Of a stretch of 64,000 nucleotides of DNA, positions 1 through 12,596 are shown piece by piece. The notes under the pieces were generated by a model. It was not told the DNA's origin. It did not search any database and saw only the letters and a list, made by a program, of their open reading frames with translations. Position numbers and translations under genes: made by a program. The DNA is from Thecaphora thlaspeos. Lineage: Eukaryota; Basidiomycota; Ustilaginomycetes; Urocystidales; Glomosporiaceae. The first letter of the stretch is position 1. Every line of letters begins with the position of its first letter. The stretch lies in contig UWYS01000031.1 of assembly GCA_900291925.1 (NCBI GenBank), positions 1 through 64,000 of the forward strand. Direction: 5' to 3'.

Positions 1-3000
1 TGTGAATATTCTAGTATTAAACCTATAACTCGGTTTACTGGTTTTACTGATGGTTTTTTAATAAAGCTATATCAAAAGAATTGTTTTGCTATTAATTGTA
101 AAAATGTTAACTTTCTTAATAATATCCTAACTAATCTACAAGTTCATACAACTGTAAAAGATCGTGGAAATGGTAAAGTTACTTAATTTATTAGAGGGGA
201 TTTATAATAATATAGTTTCTACTTATACGGTTTTTATTCACATATTGCTTAAATTTACCCCTAAGCCCAAAGAAATGGGGCTCCCACCGAGATTAAGATT
301 AATGATCCTATTATTTTCTCTGCTATTTTTACTATTTTTAACTATTGTACTAAACTACCTGCACGTAATCGTATTATTTTTAAAGGTCCTGTAAATCAAG
401 TACTAGATTATCTTTAAAAATACCCCGATATAAAAAATAGACCAAACAAATACGAAAATTAAATGTACACATATTTATTATGCTTATTTAGATATTGTAT
501 ATATTTATATATTGCCTATTGAACTTAGTTCGCTTATCCTATCTATCTTTTTAATTTTTGCATTGCAAAAAAAAAAACAATCGTTTTTATAAAACTCCTG
601 TAGAACAAGAAGGTACATTATATCTTAAATGAAATATTAAGTGTGCCTAAATTTTCATTTTATCTAAATAATTCGATTTGTCATTTTTATAACCTTAACT
701 AGACCTATAGCAATAAATGATTGCTAGCGTAAACGAATCCCATACCCTAATAGAATTACTAAATCTTCTTTAATTTATTACATCAACGAAAATTAATATC
801 ATGCTAAAAAACACCGTCTTATGTTTTGTGTTACATTTCTTATTAAAATAGGAATTAATTCTATGCAAGAACGACGTTAATACAGAAGAGTACATTAACC
901 TACTACTACCTGCTGTTAGTTTTATTTTAATAACATGAAAAATTTAGATCAAGGTTATCTAAACAACAAAAATAATAACCCATAGTAATACAAAGACATT
1001 GATAAAACATCTAATGATAATGAATTTATCATAGATATTAATCAGAATATTTTTATTTAACCTCTCAAGATAATAAAGAAGGTGGAAAGATTGTATATTC
1101 CGCAAAAAGGAAAACAAAAAAATAGTAGAAGATATAACTACTATAGAAAATACTCTATATATCCATGCCGATTAAGAGATAAACTAATACTTTTTAAATT
1201 ATTCAAAAAAGATTCTTTATCAAGAAAGTGATTTATGATATTATGAAACCCATTTCAACATAGAAATCAGAATTTTTACCAATATTACAGAACTCCCCTT
1301 AAGCTTGTTAAGGAGAAACTATTTACGGAACTGGATCTAGCTAGAACAATATCAACAATTCGTACTTATAATAGTAAACTACTTAACCAACTAACTTAAA
1401 CAAATAATCAACTAGGACTAACAAATAATCTAAGAAAAGCAGTTGGACAGGATCGGAAGAAATTTTCGTAAGAACTACAAGTAAAATATAGTGTAAAATA
1501 AACGATTGTTAAAAAGAATCTTCTACTAAATCTTTCTTAATATCGTTATTCTTGTTTTTCTCTATTTCTTGTTGGTCTATTTTTCTCTACTCTAGTTCTA
1601 TTGATTTTAGACAAACAATTAACATTAATGTAATTTATGGCCTAGTTGTTTATGGATTTTATCAAATGGTTATTACAAAGTTTTCTAAAAATCTAGCTCT
1701 AATTATTTTGTTGTTGTTTTTGCTAAAGCTAATCTATCTATTCCTAATAATATAACTAGAATTATCTCGGTATTATTATTTTTGTTACGGGATATAATTC
1801 TGTTCAATCATTCTATTCAATTTTTATTTCTAGTTTTAATTCTATTTTTAATTTCACTAATACACAAAAAAAAAATTTATTTCATATATTATTTAGAATA
1901 AACTTTTTATTGGAGATATTCATGGTCTTCTATTTAAAACTAAAATGAAAAGAATTCTTTATTTCCTTAAATTTAATGCGGCTTTTGTATACTCTCTAAA
2001 ACTTTGGTCATTTATGATTGAAAATATTATTAACTAATATAACTTATATATTTAATAATATTCCTTGTATTATTATACTATATCCTTTATAGTTACCTAC
2101 TTTTAAGTAGGAGTTTTTTAGTAATTTTCCTATTTTTTGTTGTTGTAATAAATATATATTTAGCACCATATAAAAGTTATTGTATATTTAACTATGAAAA
2201 CACTTAAAAAATAACTAATACAATGTTCTCTTAAATTAAAGAGATTGTTGTAAAAGATATGCCTGAACTTATTAATACTGTAAAACATAGTTCTACTACA
2301 ACACATTTTAGTAGCAAGTTGTTAAACCATCTAATAAAGATACAAATAAGAGCGATATTAATGTTTCTGGTATTAATGAGAATGTTTCTGTAAATAATAA
2401 AGATCCCTGCTAATAATAGTGCTGATAGTCATAATAGCGATATTCTGCCTAATTTTTCAAATTCAAATGAAATGAAAAACACAAAAATCGAACAACTTTA
2501 GAATAAAACAGAAAAGCAAAATAGTTCTAATATTATAAATGATCCAAATTATTAATTTTAGAATAAACAATCCAATAACATTTAAAATGGTTTCCAAGTC
2601 ATAACAGATCGACCACAAAAATATTAATGCTATTGCTTGTGACGTATGGGGTATTAAAACATATACACTAGTTTCTGATTACGTATATGAACGGGTGTTT
2701 ATTATGTATCTGGTTTTAGTAATTATCAGATTGTACATAAAGATAAACTACCATTTATATTCAAGATACTAATTTTATTTTCAATAAAACTAAGCGATAT
2801 TAATATTAATAATGATAAAAATCAAACTAATACCAATTCAACAACGGATACGATAATCAGCATGTTATTGAAGATCTAACTACTGAAAATCTTGCAATTT
2901 AAAAAGGTGTTTAAAAAGAGGTTTAAAGAGATATTAGTATCAATACTGATGAACTTGATAAAATAGCACTCCATTAATATTATTGAAGAAACTCTTCTCT

Positions 3001-3337
3001 AAACTAATTGCTATTTCTTTTTCTATTTTTTCTATTGTACTTATTTTTACTCTTCTATTTGTGCTATCGTATATTATGCCTGTTTTTCTTTTTCTATTTC
3101 GTATCCTAGTTACTATTGTACAATCGATTGTACGAGCTTCTATTTTTAAATTTAAGGCAATTAAGTAATAAAATTATTCTATTTTATTTACTAGACTTAT
3201 TCTTAATAGTTTTCACTATCTATCTATAAAAAAAAAAAATAGAGAATAATACAGTAGTACTTTTCTAAAAAATAAATTCGATAAACATGTACATCTATAT
3301 ATTAAATATTAAAGAAAAAAAGAAAGAGGTTGCTCTG
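1..3337. other. Decayed coding-like sequence at left edge
   Basis: No intact gene is visible. The first 187 bases are an open plus-strand frame entering from outside the window and ending at TAA. A second frame resembling coding sequence runs to about base 417, as if frame-shifted. Between 2250 and 2960 there are Asn/Asp/Ser-rich frames interrupted by many stops. I cannot assign a family. Because a nad5 3' fossil follows at 3338, and nad1 and nad3 show the order gene - endonuclease relic - 3' fossil, this stretch may be the relic of an element inserted behind a nad5 gene lying to the left; that is inference. Confidence 0.4.
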
Positions 3338-3860
3338 TTTCACCTTGTAAACCATGCTTTCTTTAAAGCCCTACGTGCAGTACTACATGCTACATATGAT
3401 CAACAAGATCAACGACGGTCGCTCTTTCACATATACTGCAATTCTTATTGGTTCACTTAGTCTAATGGCTGGGGATTCTACAGTAAGGATATTATTATCG
3501 CCAGTACGAATTCACCGGTTCTATCGCTTATTGGCTTGGGGTCTAACTGCTTTTTATAGTCGTTTTTCAGATAAAAAACATAGCCGACTAATTTCTCTTC
3601 TTTTCCTTACATATCCCCTAAAGTTATAGACGATAATACGCTCCGTTATGATTCCTCTGGTTATTCTTTCTGTACTAGCTATCTTATTTGGATATGTTGC
3701 AAGTGGATTTCCTAGTCTATTTACACACCCTTCACATATTACTCTTGTTGAAGCCATTCCTCTACTACCTAAACTACTACCTGTTATTCTTTCGGGTATC
3801 TCTATATCTATACCATATTCTACCCTAATTAATATGACTAATAATACAATACAGTAGGAC
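3338..3860 (+). pseudogene. nad5: nad5 3'-part fossil (NADH dehydrogenase subunit 5)
   Basis: Broken copy of the C-terminal part of ND5. Recognisable pieces occur in the right order but in shifting frames: LVNHAFFKAL (about 3340), QQDQRR (about 3400), FTYTAILIGSLSLM (about 3428-3470), FLTYPL (about 3604), then VMIPLVILSVLAILFGYVAS (about 3646-3705), LFTHPSHITLVEA (about 3718) and LLPKLLPVILS. These match the ND5 proton-channel half. At least two frameshifts and several small deletions make it non-functional. Synonymous style (CTA leucine) is that of this genome, so it is a local duplicate and not foreign DNA. The functional nad5 is not in the window. Confidence 0.8.
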
Positions 3861-5098
3861 GTATAAATTCTTTAATGGTAAATACGATGTAATTTATTAC
3901 CATTACATTATTAATGGTGGACTTAGTCTAGGTTATACTATTAGTTAAAAACCTGGTATTATTGAACGTCTAACATCAAAGATATTGCGATACTGGGCGT
4001 CCTAATTATGATTCTATTTGCACCTATCCGCTAGATGTACGTAATTCTACTATCAACACGCTATCTCGAATTAACACAATTTCATCCCCTTTTTATGTTA
4101 TTAGTATTATAACACATTTTCTTATCCGGCTACTTGATAGTCGCGCAGAACAAGCAGAATAAAATAGAAGATTTTAGAACGTTTTTGTACTTTGTTTTAA
4201 GATAAATACGTCCATTTTTTAACCTGATCAAATCTTCGATTTGATAATGGATAAGAAAAATAATGGCATTCTAATTTTTCTGTTTTTATTCTATTAATTA
4301 AATAACTATATAGCTATATTTATAGTAAAACGCGTATCCTATTTTATTCTTTACACAGTTGACAAATCAATTATAAATTATTAATATTCTATATATTTCT
4401 GTTTATAATACCCCTTTTTACTTTTATGGTGTCACTTTATAGCAAGAAAGCTCTTTAAAAAAATGGCAAAAAAAAGAGTATATTTAATATGGCTTTTCCG
4501 AATGGCCGTTATTAGTTCGCCGCGCCGGTGGATTAGGAAATTAGGAAAGTTATTAAAACCAAATAAAATCATAGCGATTATAAAACCAGCGGTTTTATTA
4601 GGGCGCATTTTTTTTGGGCTTTTAGTTTGCCCACTTTTAATTATTAAATTATATAGGAATGGCTGTAACGGACTAAAATATAACAGAAAAAATAGGATTC
4701 TTTTTTTTTTATAAATTAGAATAACACCACTGTTAGTTTAGCGGATAACCGATCAGATATTTAGAGTAAAGAAAATAGGGCAAAAATATGCGATAGTGAA
4801 AAGTATACAATAAAATAGGGCGAAAAATTTATAGCAAGTTAGAAATAAATTCGGGTCCTACTAAAATCATAGCGATTATAAAACAATCGGTTTTATTAGG
4901 GGTCTTAAAGTTTTTCTATTTTATTCCACTGTTTTATATAAAATGGAAGAGGTTAGAAAATACGGGAAAAATAAATCCTCCGGCTCGCCCAGCTCATCCT
5001 GCAAATAAATGGCCCATCAACGAATAATTTTGTTATGATAGTTATGTCCTTTAAATATAAGATTCTTATACACGCCGCTAAAGAGAGGCGAAATGTAA
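3861..5098. other. Intergenic, hairpin repeats, no gene
   Basis: Contains a C-rich motif (4086-4094), one copy of a dispersed 44-bp repeat family (about 4181-4211, with a small deletion), an inverted-loop copy of the TCAAATC/GATTTGA hairpin (4225-4245) and two copies of the AAAAC..GGTTTT hairpin element (4564-4602, 4863-4901). A short open frame at 4463-4714 looks fortuitous: it is lysine/isoleucine-rich and spans a repeat. Confidence 0.55.
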
Positions 5099-5173
5099 GG
5101 TAATACTAGCTTAATTGGTAAAGCGCCAATCTGTGGAGTTGTGTCAGTTTCGGTTCGAGTCCGAAGTTTTACC
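5099..5173 (+). tRNA. trnH: tRNA-His (GUG)
   Basis: Cloverleaf folds with acceptor GTAATAC/GTTTTAC (one U-U mismatch). An extra 5' G at 5099 pairs with C73, as expected for tRNA-His. The anticodon loop is CTGTGGA (anticodon GTG) and the T-arm is TTCGG-TTCGAGT-CCGAA. Confidence 0.9.
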
Positions 5174-6359
5174 CTTACAAAAATATCGTATTACCCGCTG
5201 CGCAGCAATGCCCAATCCGCGCGAAGCGCCGGTGGATTGCAGATATAACTTAATTAACAACCAATTTTTTTTTTTCATATTCGTTTAGAAAAATCTGCTT
5301 TAGAGTCCTAATCAAATATAAGATTTGATTAGCAGTGTATTAAAAAAATCCGTTCTTTTTTCTATTTTTTCTATATCCGGTATAATAATATATAAAATTA
5401 TCCTATTTTCTTTCCTTAAAAATAACTCTAAAAAAATGCGCTAAAAAATAGATGCTTTTCTAAAAAATAGAAGAATATTTTTAGTTTAGAATCGCTGTTG
5501 TTTTTGTACCGAGTCCTTTGTTTTAAGATAAATACATAAGGCGCTGCGCTGGCGCTGCAATGATTTAAAGATATATTAGGGGGTTTTATAGAATATAAGC
5601 ACATTGAAGAGTATAGGAAGGGTTATATAATAAATAACGAGAAATATCATTTCAGGAAGGTCCAAGGTCTATTAAAGTATGTAAAGGCTTACAAAAATCC
5701 ATTCAATTTAATAAGTACTTTTCATTTTGAATTGGTTCTATTATAGAAAATAAAAAGCAGTTTTTTAGAACAAAAATTGTTACGTACACATACCCATAAC
5801 TTGATCCACCTTATTGTTAAGGTTATATTATAGTTTCATTCGTTTCACCTTTATTATACTGATCCACCGTACTTTTTTAGAAGGATCAGTATTATTTAAG
5901 GACCACTAAAAATCATTGATTCAATAGGCATCCGTTTTAGTTGGCACTACCGTAATAACAATCTTTATATTAAATACAAAATTTGGCCTATTTATTATTA
6001 ACCCCTTTATTTTTAATATTAGTGTATTTCCAGAAATAGTTATAATATACTTATTTTTCTATTAATAGGTAAATACTTTTAATTCTAAGTATTTAATCCC
6101 GACCGTTTTTATAGCCTTGGTATCTATTTATTTAATGCCGATTATTTTTTATAATTTAGAATAAAATATAAAAAAGAACATTTTTTATAAAAGTAGAAAC
6201 TCTATCACCCTTATCTGCACCGTTTTTAGAAGTATAACGATATAAAAATCTGGAAATTTTAAGGTGCTTGTTTAATAAAATACAGGTAAGTAGTTAATAA
6301 AAGAGAGATTAATATATTTCTATATATATATATAGGATATAGAATATATTTTCAATTAA
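5174..6359. other. Intergenic with GC cluster and repeats
   Basis: No gene seen. Holds a GC-rich palindromic cluster (5196-5240), a TCAAATC..GATTTGA hairpin (5307-5333), one full copy of the 44-bp dispersed repeat (5499-5542) and a second GC cluster directly after it (5542-5559). Confidence 0.6.
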
Positions 6360-6432
6360 GCTGGAATAGGCTAATTGGTTAAACCATTCCATTCATACTG
6401 GTTGATTGAGGGTTCAAGTCCCTCTTCCAGCT
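6360..6432 (+). tRNA. trnM: tRNA-Met (CAU), first copy
   Basis: Perfect acceptor GCTGGAA/TTCCAGC and T-stem GAGGG/CCCTC. The anticodon loop TTCATAC gives CAT. The anticodon stem has only three good pairs and the D-stem one mismatch. A second CAU tRNA lies at 61028-61098; which one is the initiator is not decided from the sequence. Confidence 0.85.
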
Positions 6433-6806
6433 TAACAAAATAAATAGATCGGAGATTAAAAAATGGGCTCAACCTAAAAGTCTCCGCTTTTAAATAAACA
6501 TAAAAAAGTGGCAAAACTATTAAAATAAGGGGGCCAGGTAACAAATTCTTAAAAATCAGCTTTCTATCCGGCGCTTCGCGCGGATAGGGAAAAAGGTAAA
6601 ATGGGTCCTAATAAGTTTATTTTTGGCCTTATTTTTGGACTCTCAAGACGCTAAACAAGGAATATTTTTAGTACTGTAAAACTAAGCCTATAATAATGCC
6701 CTTTGTTTTTACCGGTTCTAATTTTTAGATTGCCTTATTTTCCCTATCTAGAAAAATAATAAAAAAAAATGCATAAATACGGTATTTACTTTTATTTAAT
6801 TTATTA
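6433..6806. other. Intergenic, no gene
   Basis: AT-rich spacer with a GC-rich inverted repeat at about 6560-6590 (CCGGCGCTTCGCGCGG). Nothing else seen. Confidence 0.5.
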
Positions 6807-6881
6807 AGCACACTAGAGGGCTCGAACCCCTACATCTCCTAATCCGAAGTTAGGCGCTTTAACCAATTTAGCTAAGTATGC
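6807..6881 (-). tRNA. trnR: tRNA-Arg (UCG)
   Basis: On the minus strand the acceptor is GCATACT/AGTGTGC, the anticodon stem CCTAA/TTAGG and the loop CTTCGGA (anticodon TCG). This is the tRNA for CGN codons, which are the usual arginine codons (mostly CGA) of the core genes here. Confidence 0.9.
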
Positions 6882-7500
6882 TAGTAAATAACCCACAGCT
6901 TATTTCAGTTGCGACTCTAAAATAATAGCAAAATATTCTATTTATTAAATCCTTTTTATTCTAATTAATAACAACTCTTTTATTTACTAAGATTTGTTGG
7001 GGCATTATTTAAAAATGTCTAAGCGAATAAAAGTTATTCTACCGCCAGCGCAGCGCCAGCGCAGTACTATTTTTCCTTTAAAACGTCCATCTTAACAATT
7101 AGATATATAATAGGGTCCGACTATTTTAAGGGGCCCCCATTTATATATTTATACAAATCAGAGTATTGTTTCATAATTATACCCATTTATAGATATAGTA
7201 CTTTAAATATTTCATGTTCTAAATTAAATTAGGCTTAATAAAATAGAATCTTTTTGAGAAAAAACATAAAGCCCTTATAAATAATAAGCGGGAAATTTTA
7301 CCGCTCCGATTAAATAATAGGCGCTAGTTTTACAAAATCTATTTGTTATTATAGATTAAAAATGAGATATTTACCAATCCAAAATTATAGAATTCGTAAT
7401 TTATTTAGAATAAAAAGAAGAATTTTACTGACCGTTTTATTTTTAAATAACTATAGAAATTTATTTATAAAAATGAATATTTTAATCCTATTTACTAAGC
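6882..7500. other. Intergenic with GC cluster
   Basis: No gene. A GC-rich cluster with repeated GCCAGCGCA units lies at 7041-7068. It is identical over about 25 bases to a second cluster at 8780-8806. Confidence 0.55.
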
Positions 7501-7583
7501 TGTGAGTGATAGGACTTGAACCTACACAGTCTAGGACTATCGACTCCTAAGGTCGACTTGGCTACCAATTTCAACACACTCAC
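7501..7583 (-). tRNA. trnL: tRNA-Leu (UAG)
   Basis: Class II tRNA with acceptor GTGAGTG/CACTCAC, anticodon stem TCGAC/GTCGA, loop CTTAGGA (TAG) and a long variable arm. It reads CTN. No UAA-anticodon tRNA-Leu is visible in the window, in line with the near absence of TTR leucine codons in the core genes. Confidence 0.92.
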
Positions 7584-7859
7584 TTAATATTCCTATATTA
7601 TATATATAAGATAGATAAAGGGTAGACGACTATAAAAAAAAAGAGTAAGTATAAGAGGTTTATCAGGTAGGTCTGACACAATGATATAACTTAATCTGTA
7701 ATAACTTCCTTTTAAAAAATAGTCGCAGCGTCAGCGCAGCACGAATATTATAAACAGAGAAAGTAAGATTTGCTGCGATCTCGCTCTTAACTACAGCTTC
7801 TCTTTAATATCGCTACTCAATTTTCAAATAGGTATATATAAAGAAATATTTCTTGAAAT

Positions 7860-7867
7860 AAAAGGGG
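7860..7867 (-). promoter_or_regulatory. C-rich 3' motif of atp9 (CCCCTTTT)
   Basis: On the minus strand CTCCCCTTTT, 34 bases after the atp9 stop. Member of the motif set found behind nearly all protein genes of the window; probably an mRNA 3'-end signal (inference). Confidence 0.6.
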
Positions 7868-7901
7868 AGAATTCCCACGGATAGGTGCTATCAGTACTCA
7901 A

Positions 7902-8450
<549 letters not shown>

Positions 8451-8610
8451 CTATTTATAGAATATGGTTTAATACTAGCTAGTGAACAGAGGCTGAATAT
8501 CTATTTCTATAAAAAACAGATGTTTCCAGTACCTATATGAATAGATAAATGCCTTGCAGAAAAAATCATCTTATGTTTTACTTAGGGCTACGCCGAACAA
8601 GCGATATGAA

Positions 8611-8681
8611 CAAGAACAGCTGGAATCGAACCAACATTAATGACTTTGGAGATCATTGTACTACCATTGTACGATATTCTT
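8611..8681 (-). tRNA. trnW: tRNA-Trp (CCA)
   Basis: Acceptor AAGAATA/TGTTCTT, D-arm GTAC/GTAC, anticodon stem ATGAT/GTCAT, loop CTCCAAA, so the anticodon is CCA and not UCA. CCA reads UGG well and UGA poorly. All tryptophans in the intact core genes are TGG; one TGA sits at the conserved Trp of rps3. Confidence 0.92.
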
Positions 8682-9189
8682 AAAAAATCGTCTTCATTTT
8701 CTATTTTTTTTAGGCCAATTTAATTAAAAAAAAAAATAACACAATATATAAATAGAAATAAAAGGAAAAATTCTTTGCCTGCGCCAGCGCAGCGCCAGCG
8801 CAGTACTAATTAAATATCTGCTATAAAAACCATCTATTTTACTACTATTTTTATTTACCAAATTCAAATTATTTCTTTTTTTCTTCTTTAAAAATATGTT
8901 TTTATTCTAAAAAATAGTCGATTATTTTAGCGCTTATTTTTCGGATAAGGAAAAATAGGGAAAAAGTTGGGGTGATCTTTTTTTATCCCATTAGGGAGAT
9001 AGAGTACCTATATAAATATGTGTAATTATTTAGACACTGAAAAAATCTTAGCTAAAAGTTTTAGCTAAGATTTTTAGTTATGATTTTTTATAGCTGTGAT
9101 TTATAAGGCACTTTTATAACAAAGTGGCTAAAAATATGCTCACCGCTAAAATAGAGGAAAATAGAATTAATCCAATTTCTTTTTAGATA
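8682..9189. other. Intergenic with GC cluster
   Basis: No gene. GC-rich cluster at 8778-8806 (same as 7041-7068). At 9048-9075 there is an inverted repeat, ATCTTAGCTAAAA then TTTTAGCTAAGAT, around a few bases. Confidence 0.5.
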
Positions 9190-9262
9190 AGAGTCAAGAG
9201 GGAATTGAACCCTGAATGAAAGAATTTGCAGTTCCTCAACAGAAGCCATCTGTACTCGACTC
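9190..9262 (-). tRNA. trnC: tRNA-Cys (GCA)
   Basis: Acceptor GAGTCGA/TTGACTC, D-stem ACAG/CTGT, anticodon stem AGGAA/TTCTT, loop CTGCAAA (GCA), T-arm AGGG-TTCAATT-CCCT. Confidence 0.88.
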
Positions 9263-12200
9263 TACTTTACGAATGTTGTGTCGCTATGGCAATCCCAAAT
9301 TTAAGGGTTGTAGGATCGACGACACAAAAAATAATGGTCGTAAATTTTTGCGGGCCATTCTGCAACAACCGCAACAAAATAGAATACCGTATAAAAAATG
9401 GGGATGTCATTGTCGATTCTCTTTTAATTAAATTACTCTATTTTTCTCTTAGTTTTACTAAAAATAAGAATAATATGAGAAAGCGAACCCATTTTTAACT
9501 ACCCGACCGTTAGTGTAAGGTGAACAGCAAATTTATACTATAGCTTTATTAAGTGTAATAAGTATTCTATAAAAAAATATAGAAGTTACAGAAATGTAGT
9601 AAAGATGTATTATTATTAATTCTAATTCTAGTATTATAATTAGTAATAAAAAAAGGGCAATATTTTTAAGACTATATAAATAGACATTAGTAAATCTTTT
9701 TATACTCCTATAAATATATTTAGTTCTACAAATTTGTGGTAGTTATTTAAGATATTACTCTTTTAAATTAAAAAAAAAAAATAAACCAGTCCGCTACTAT
9801 TAATTTGCTAACAAAGCTTTAAATGAAGTAAATATATTATTATTAGCAACATACAGTAGTGGAAATAGTGCTATAGTAATAATAAGTAGAAGATGATCGG
9901 TATGCGCTTGGCAAAGGGAATAGAAGACTGAACCAAATGCAACAATAGAAAGAAGAATAGACAATAAGAAAATTTACGTATTTAACTGCGTCCACTCATA
10001 TACTCTCCAAATAGTGTTACCGCATAAATCACCATATAATAAGCACAAATCTGCACGACTTGTAGTTGAATACTTATCTTAAGATAAGAGGGGTATTTTG
10101 TGTTGTAGTTGTTTCAATGAAGAAATAGACAGATTGCAGAACTGTCTGAAAGATAGAGCAAATTATATTGATAAAGTAAGCAATAAATTCTGTTGGAATT
10201 ACAGACGATGTTTATCGGTGTATTTCGAGCGTCCATGATTATACGAACCAAAGTTCTTGATGGTTGCGATACCGTTGCGTACTTTCCAGAATTAAACTAG
10301 TGGGCCCCCGTGAATGATCCTTGTAGATCTACTAGTTCAAAATGGGCTGTTACCGTGCTGAAGGTAGATCCATATGATGGTAAGCTATATAAGCTGTTCC
10401 ATACATACTTGCAAAAATTGTGTTAGCTCGAACTAGACCTCTAAATAGGGGCTCCGGAATTACTAGAGAAAATACATTATCAAGTTGACCGTATTGTTTT
10501 GTGTCTATTCTCCTAGTCCTAGATTGGATGGTTCAGGTGTAGGTGTATTATTTGGGCCCGGATATTCAAAGTAGTTAGCTATAAAGCTAATGTTATACAG
10601 ACACAATAAAAAGTATAAACGTATACAGAAAATAACTTTACAAAAGTAAGCAAGCTTAACTGTGAAAAGATAAAGCTTAAATGCAGTAAGCTGTTTCGGT
10701 TCATTGTAATTAAATAGCAGTGTATTAATATAGTATAGAAGAACACATACTACAAACACTTGATAAAAGACGGTAAAATTAGTTGGGTATTTTCTGGATA
10801 TACTAGATAAACTGATACTACGATACAAAAGATAAAATAAATAAAACCATTTTAAAATAAAGAAATTATTTTTTGATTATTATAGCACATCAATACTTAC
10901 TGTATTATGGTATAACTCTATTACTATTCTAAAAACTAGAATAGTCTACCTATTCTAAACAATTTATACCGCTTATTTAACTTATGATTGTTAGTTTAAA
11001 CTATCTAGCTTTTTCTTCGTTTTTAAATTAGTACAATTTAAAAGCGAAAGTTAATACAGTAATTAGTGTTAGATAAATAGGAAATAGAAAAGTAAAAACA
11101 CTTTAATCTGTAGCTAAAAAATTGAAAAGAAGACCTAGATATTTCTCTTTATTTTAGTTATAAAGATAATTTCGTTACAGATATTTTAGCGCTATTTTTT
11201 CGATTATTAATGCCATTTTTATTTAGTATACTAATTTCTTCTAGTATATTCTATATACTGTACTTTTTCATTTATTTTACCATTGCGCTTTAGAGTTTTT
11301 TGTTTAAAAAGAGGTTTTTTTAACATTAAATAAAATAAATTATTACCCCCCTATATAGATATAATATTAAAAAGAAAAATGAAAGTAGTGTTTGATAGAT
11401 CCACTAAATAGTAATTAGTCTATTAACTTAGACGAAAATATTTTTAAAGCAGTAAAAAAAGAAGGATTGAAAGTAAAAAGCGACCTAAGAATCTTTGCTT
11501 GTTCTAATTTTCTCCGTTTTTCAGAGCGCGCGATAATAAAAAGATAGGCCTGAAAAACATAAGCCAAATAAAATCGAAGATAGTCGCTTTGATTTTTTGG
11601 ATAAGTGATAAATAGAGGTAGATTAATGAAAAAAGTATACAAAAGCGCGGAAAAATAGGGAATTGGCGTAAGATTCCCATTGTGTTATGTACAGTAATTA
11701 GGAAAGGGGTGTTTAAAGTATATTTAGTGTTCATACTTATTCTAATTCGTCTATCTTTTATTTGTATTAATAATTATTACGGAATATTAATTATTCGGTC
11801 TAGAACATAACTTTTATGAACCTTTAGATATCGGGATGAATAAAATGTTGATTATGTTTTTATCTTAAAAACGCGGTCGTTTCATTGTTAGTAATAATTA
11901 CACGTTGTCCAATACGTTTATAAGATCGTAGTTTACTAATTAGCTCGGTATTCCTTTTTCTTGTGCAAGAATAATAGGTTCATGTGTTACATATAGTCTT
12001 ATTTTTATTAATCTGTTTGTAAAAATGGGCTTGAGAGTATGCTTGAGGGTCCGGACTCTAAAGCGCCGGAACTATTAGCTACTCGTGATCTAAAATCTGT
12101 ATTAGATAGAACATGAATAAGAACAAAAAGATAATCAATATAATAAAATTGATAAATATATAGCATACGCCAAGATATTTTCGTGGATTAGTAATAAGGC

Positions 12201-12596
12201 TAATATTAACAACACGTGTAAAAAAGAGACTGTTCTAGAATAGTTATAAAGTGTTATTGCTTGCGTCCCGCTTGTTCTGCTTTAGAGTCGACATATTATT
12301 AGGAAGGTACTCTAAATAGTTTAACTATTGCCGTGATAGATTGTTAATGTAGCTAGGATAAGTACGGCCATTAGCATGATCTCGTACTCGTCGACCTAGA
12401 TGAATACCCGAAAAGTTAGAAATGTGATAACGTACTTTTAGTGGACGTGGTACAATTATTGATAGAATAGATTTAGATGCTTTAGTATTAGCGCGGATAA
12501 CTCTATTCTAAAAGAATAGAAGAACAAAGACTAGTAATATTAGGTTTAATATCTGTATAAATGAGCTCTTTAACTTTACTATATCGCCGATAATGA
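9263..12596. other. Decayed coding-like sequence, mostly minus strand
   Basis: No intact gene recognised. Between about 10330 and 10830 the minus strand carries coding-like pieces (YGQLDNVFSLVIPEP, VRANTIFASMYGTAY, and an upstream frame ending EPSNLGLGE at 10505) in an order consistent with one broken protein that I cannot name. Between about 11880 and 12560 further minus-strand frames follow nad6 (YKRIGQRVIITNNET, KVRYHISNFSGIHLGRR) and may be the relic of an element inserted behind nad6. A segment at about 11518-11560 (CAGAGCGCGCGATAAT) recurs at 59776. Confidence 0.45.

Noticed and set aside
1..187. FTGFTDG in the frame at the left edge as a LAGLIDADG motif
   Set aside because: The acidic/glycine pattern after it is missing and no second motif follows; the similarity may be chance.
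4463..4714. 83-codon basic frame as a gene
   Set aside because: Overlaps a dispersed hairpin repeat; composition is that of the repeat and AT-rich spacer.
9216..9498. Two overlapping plus-strand frames of 71 and 90 codons
   Set aside because: They are shadows across the minus-strand trnC and its flank, without family features.
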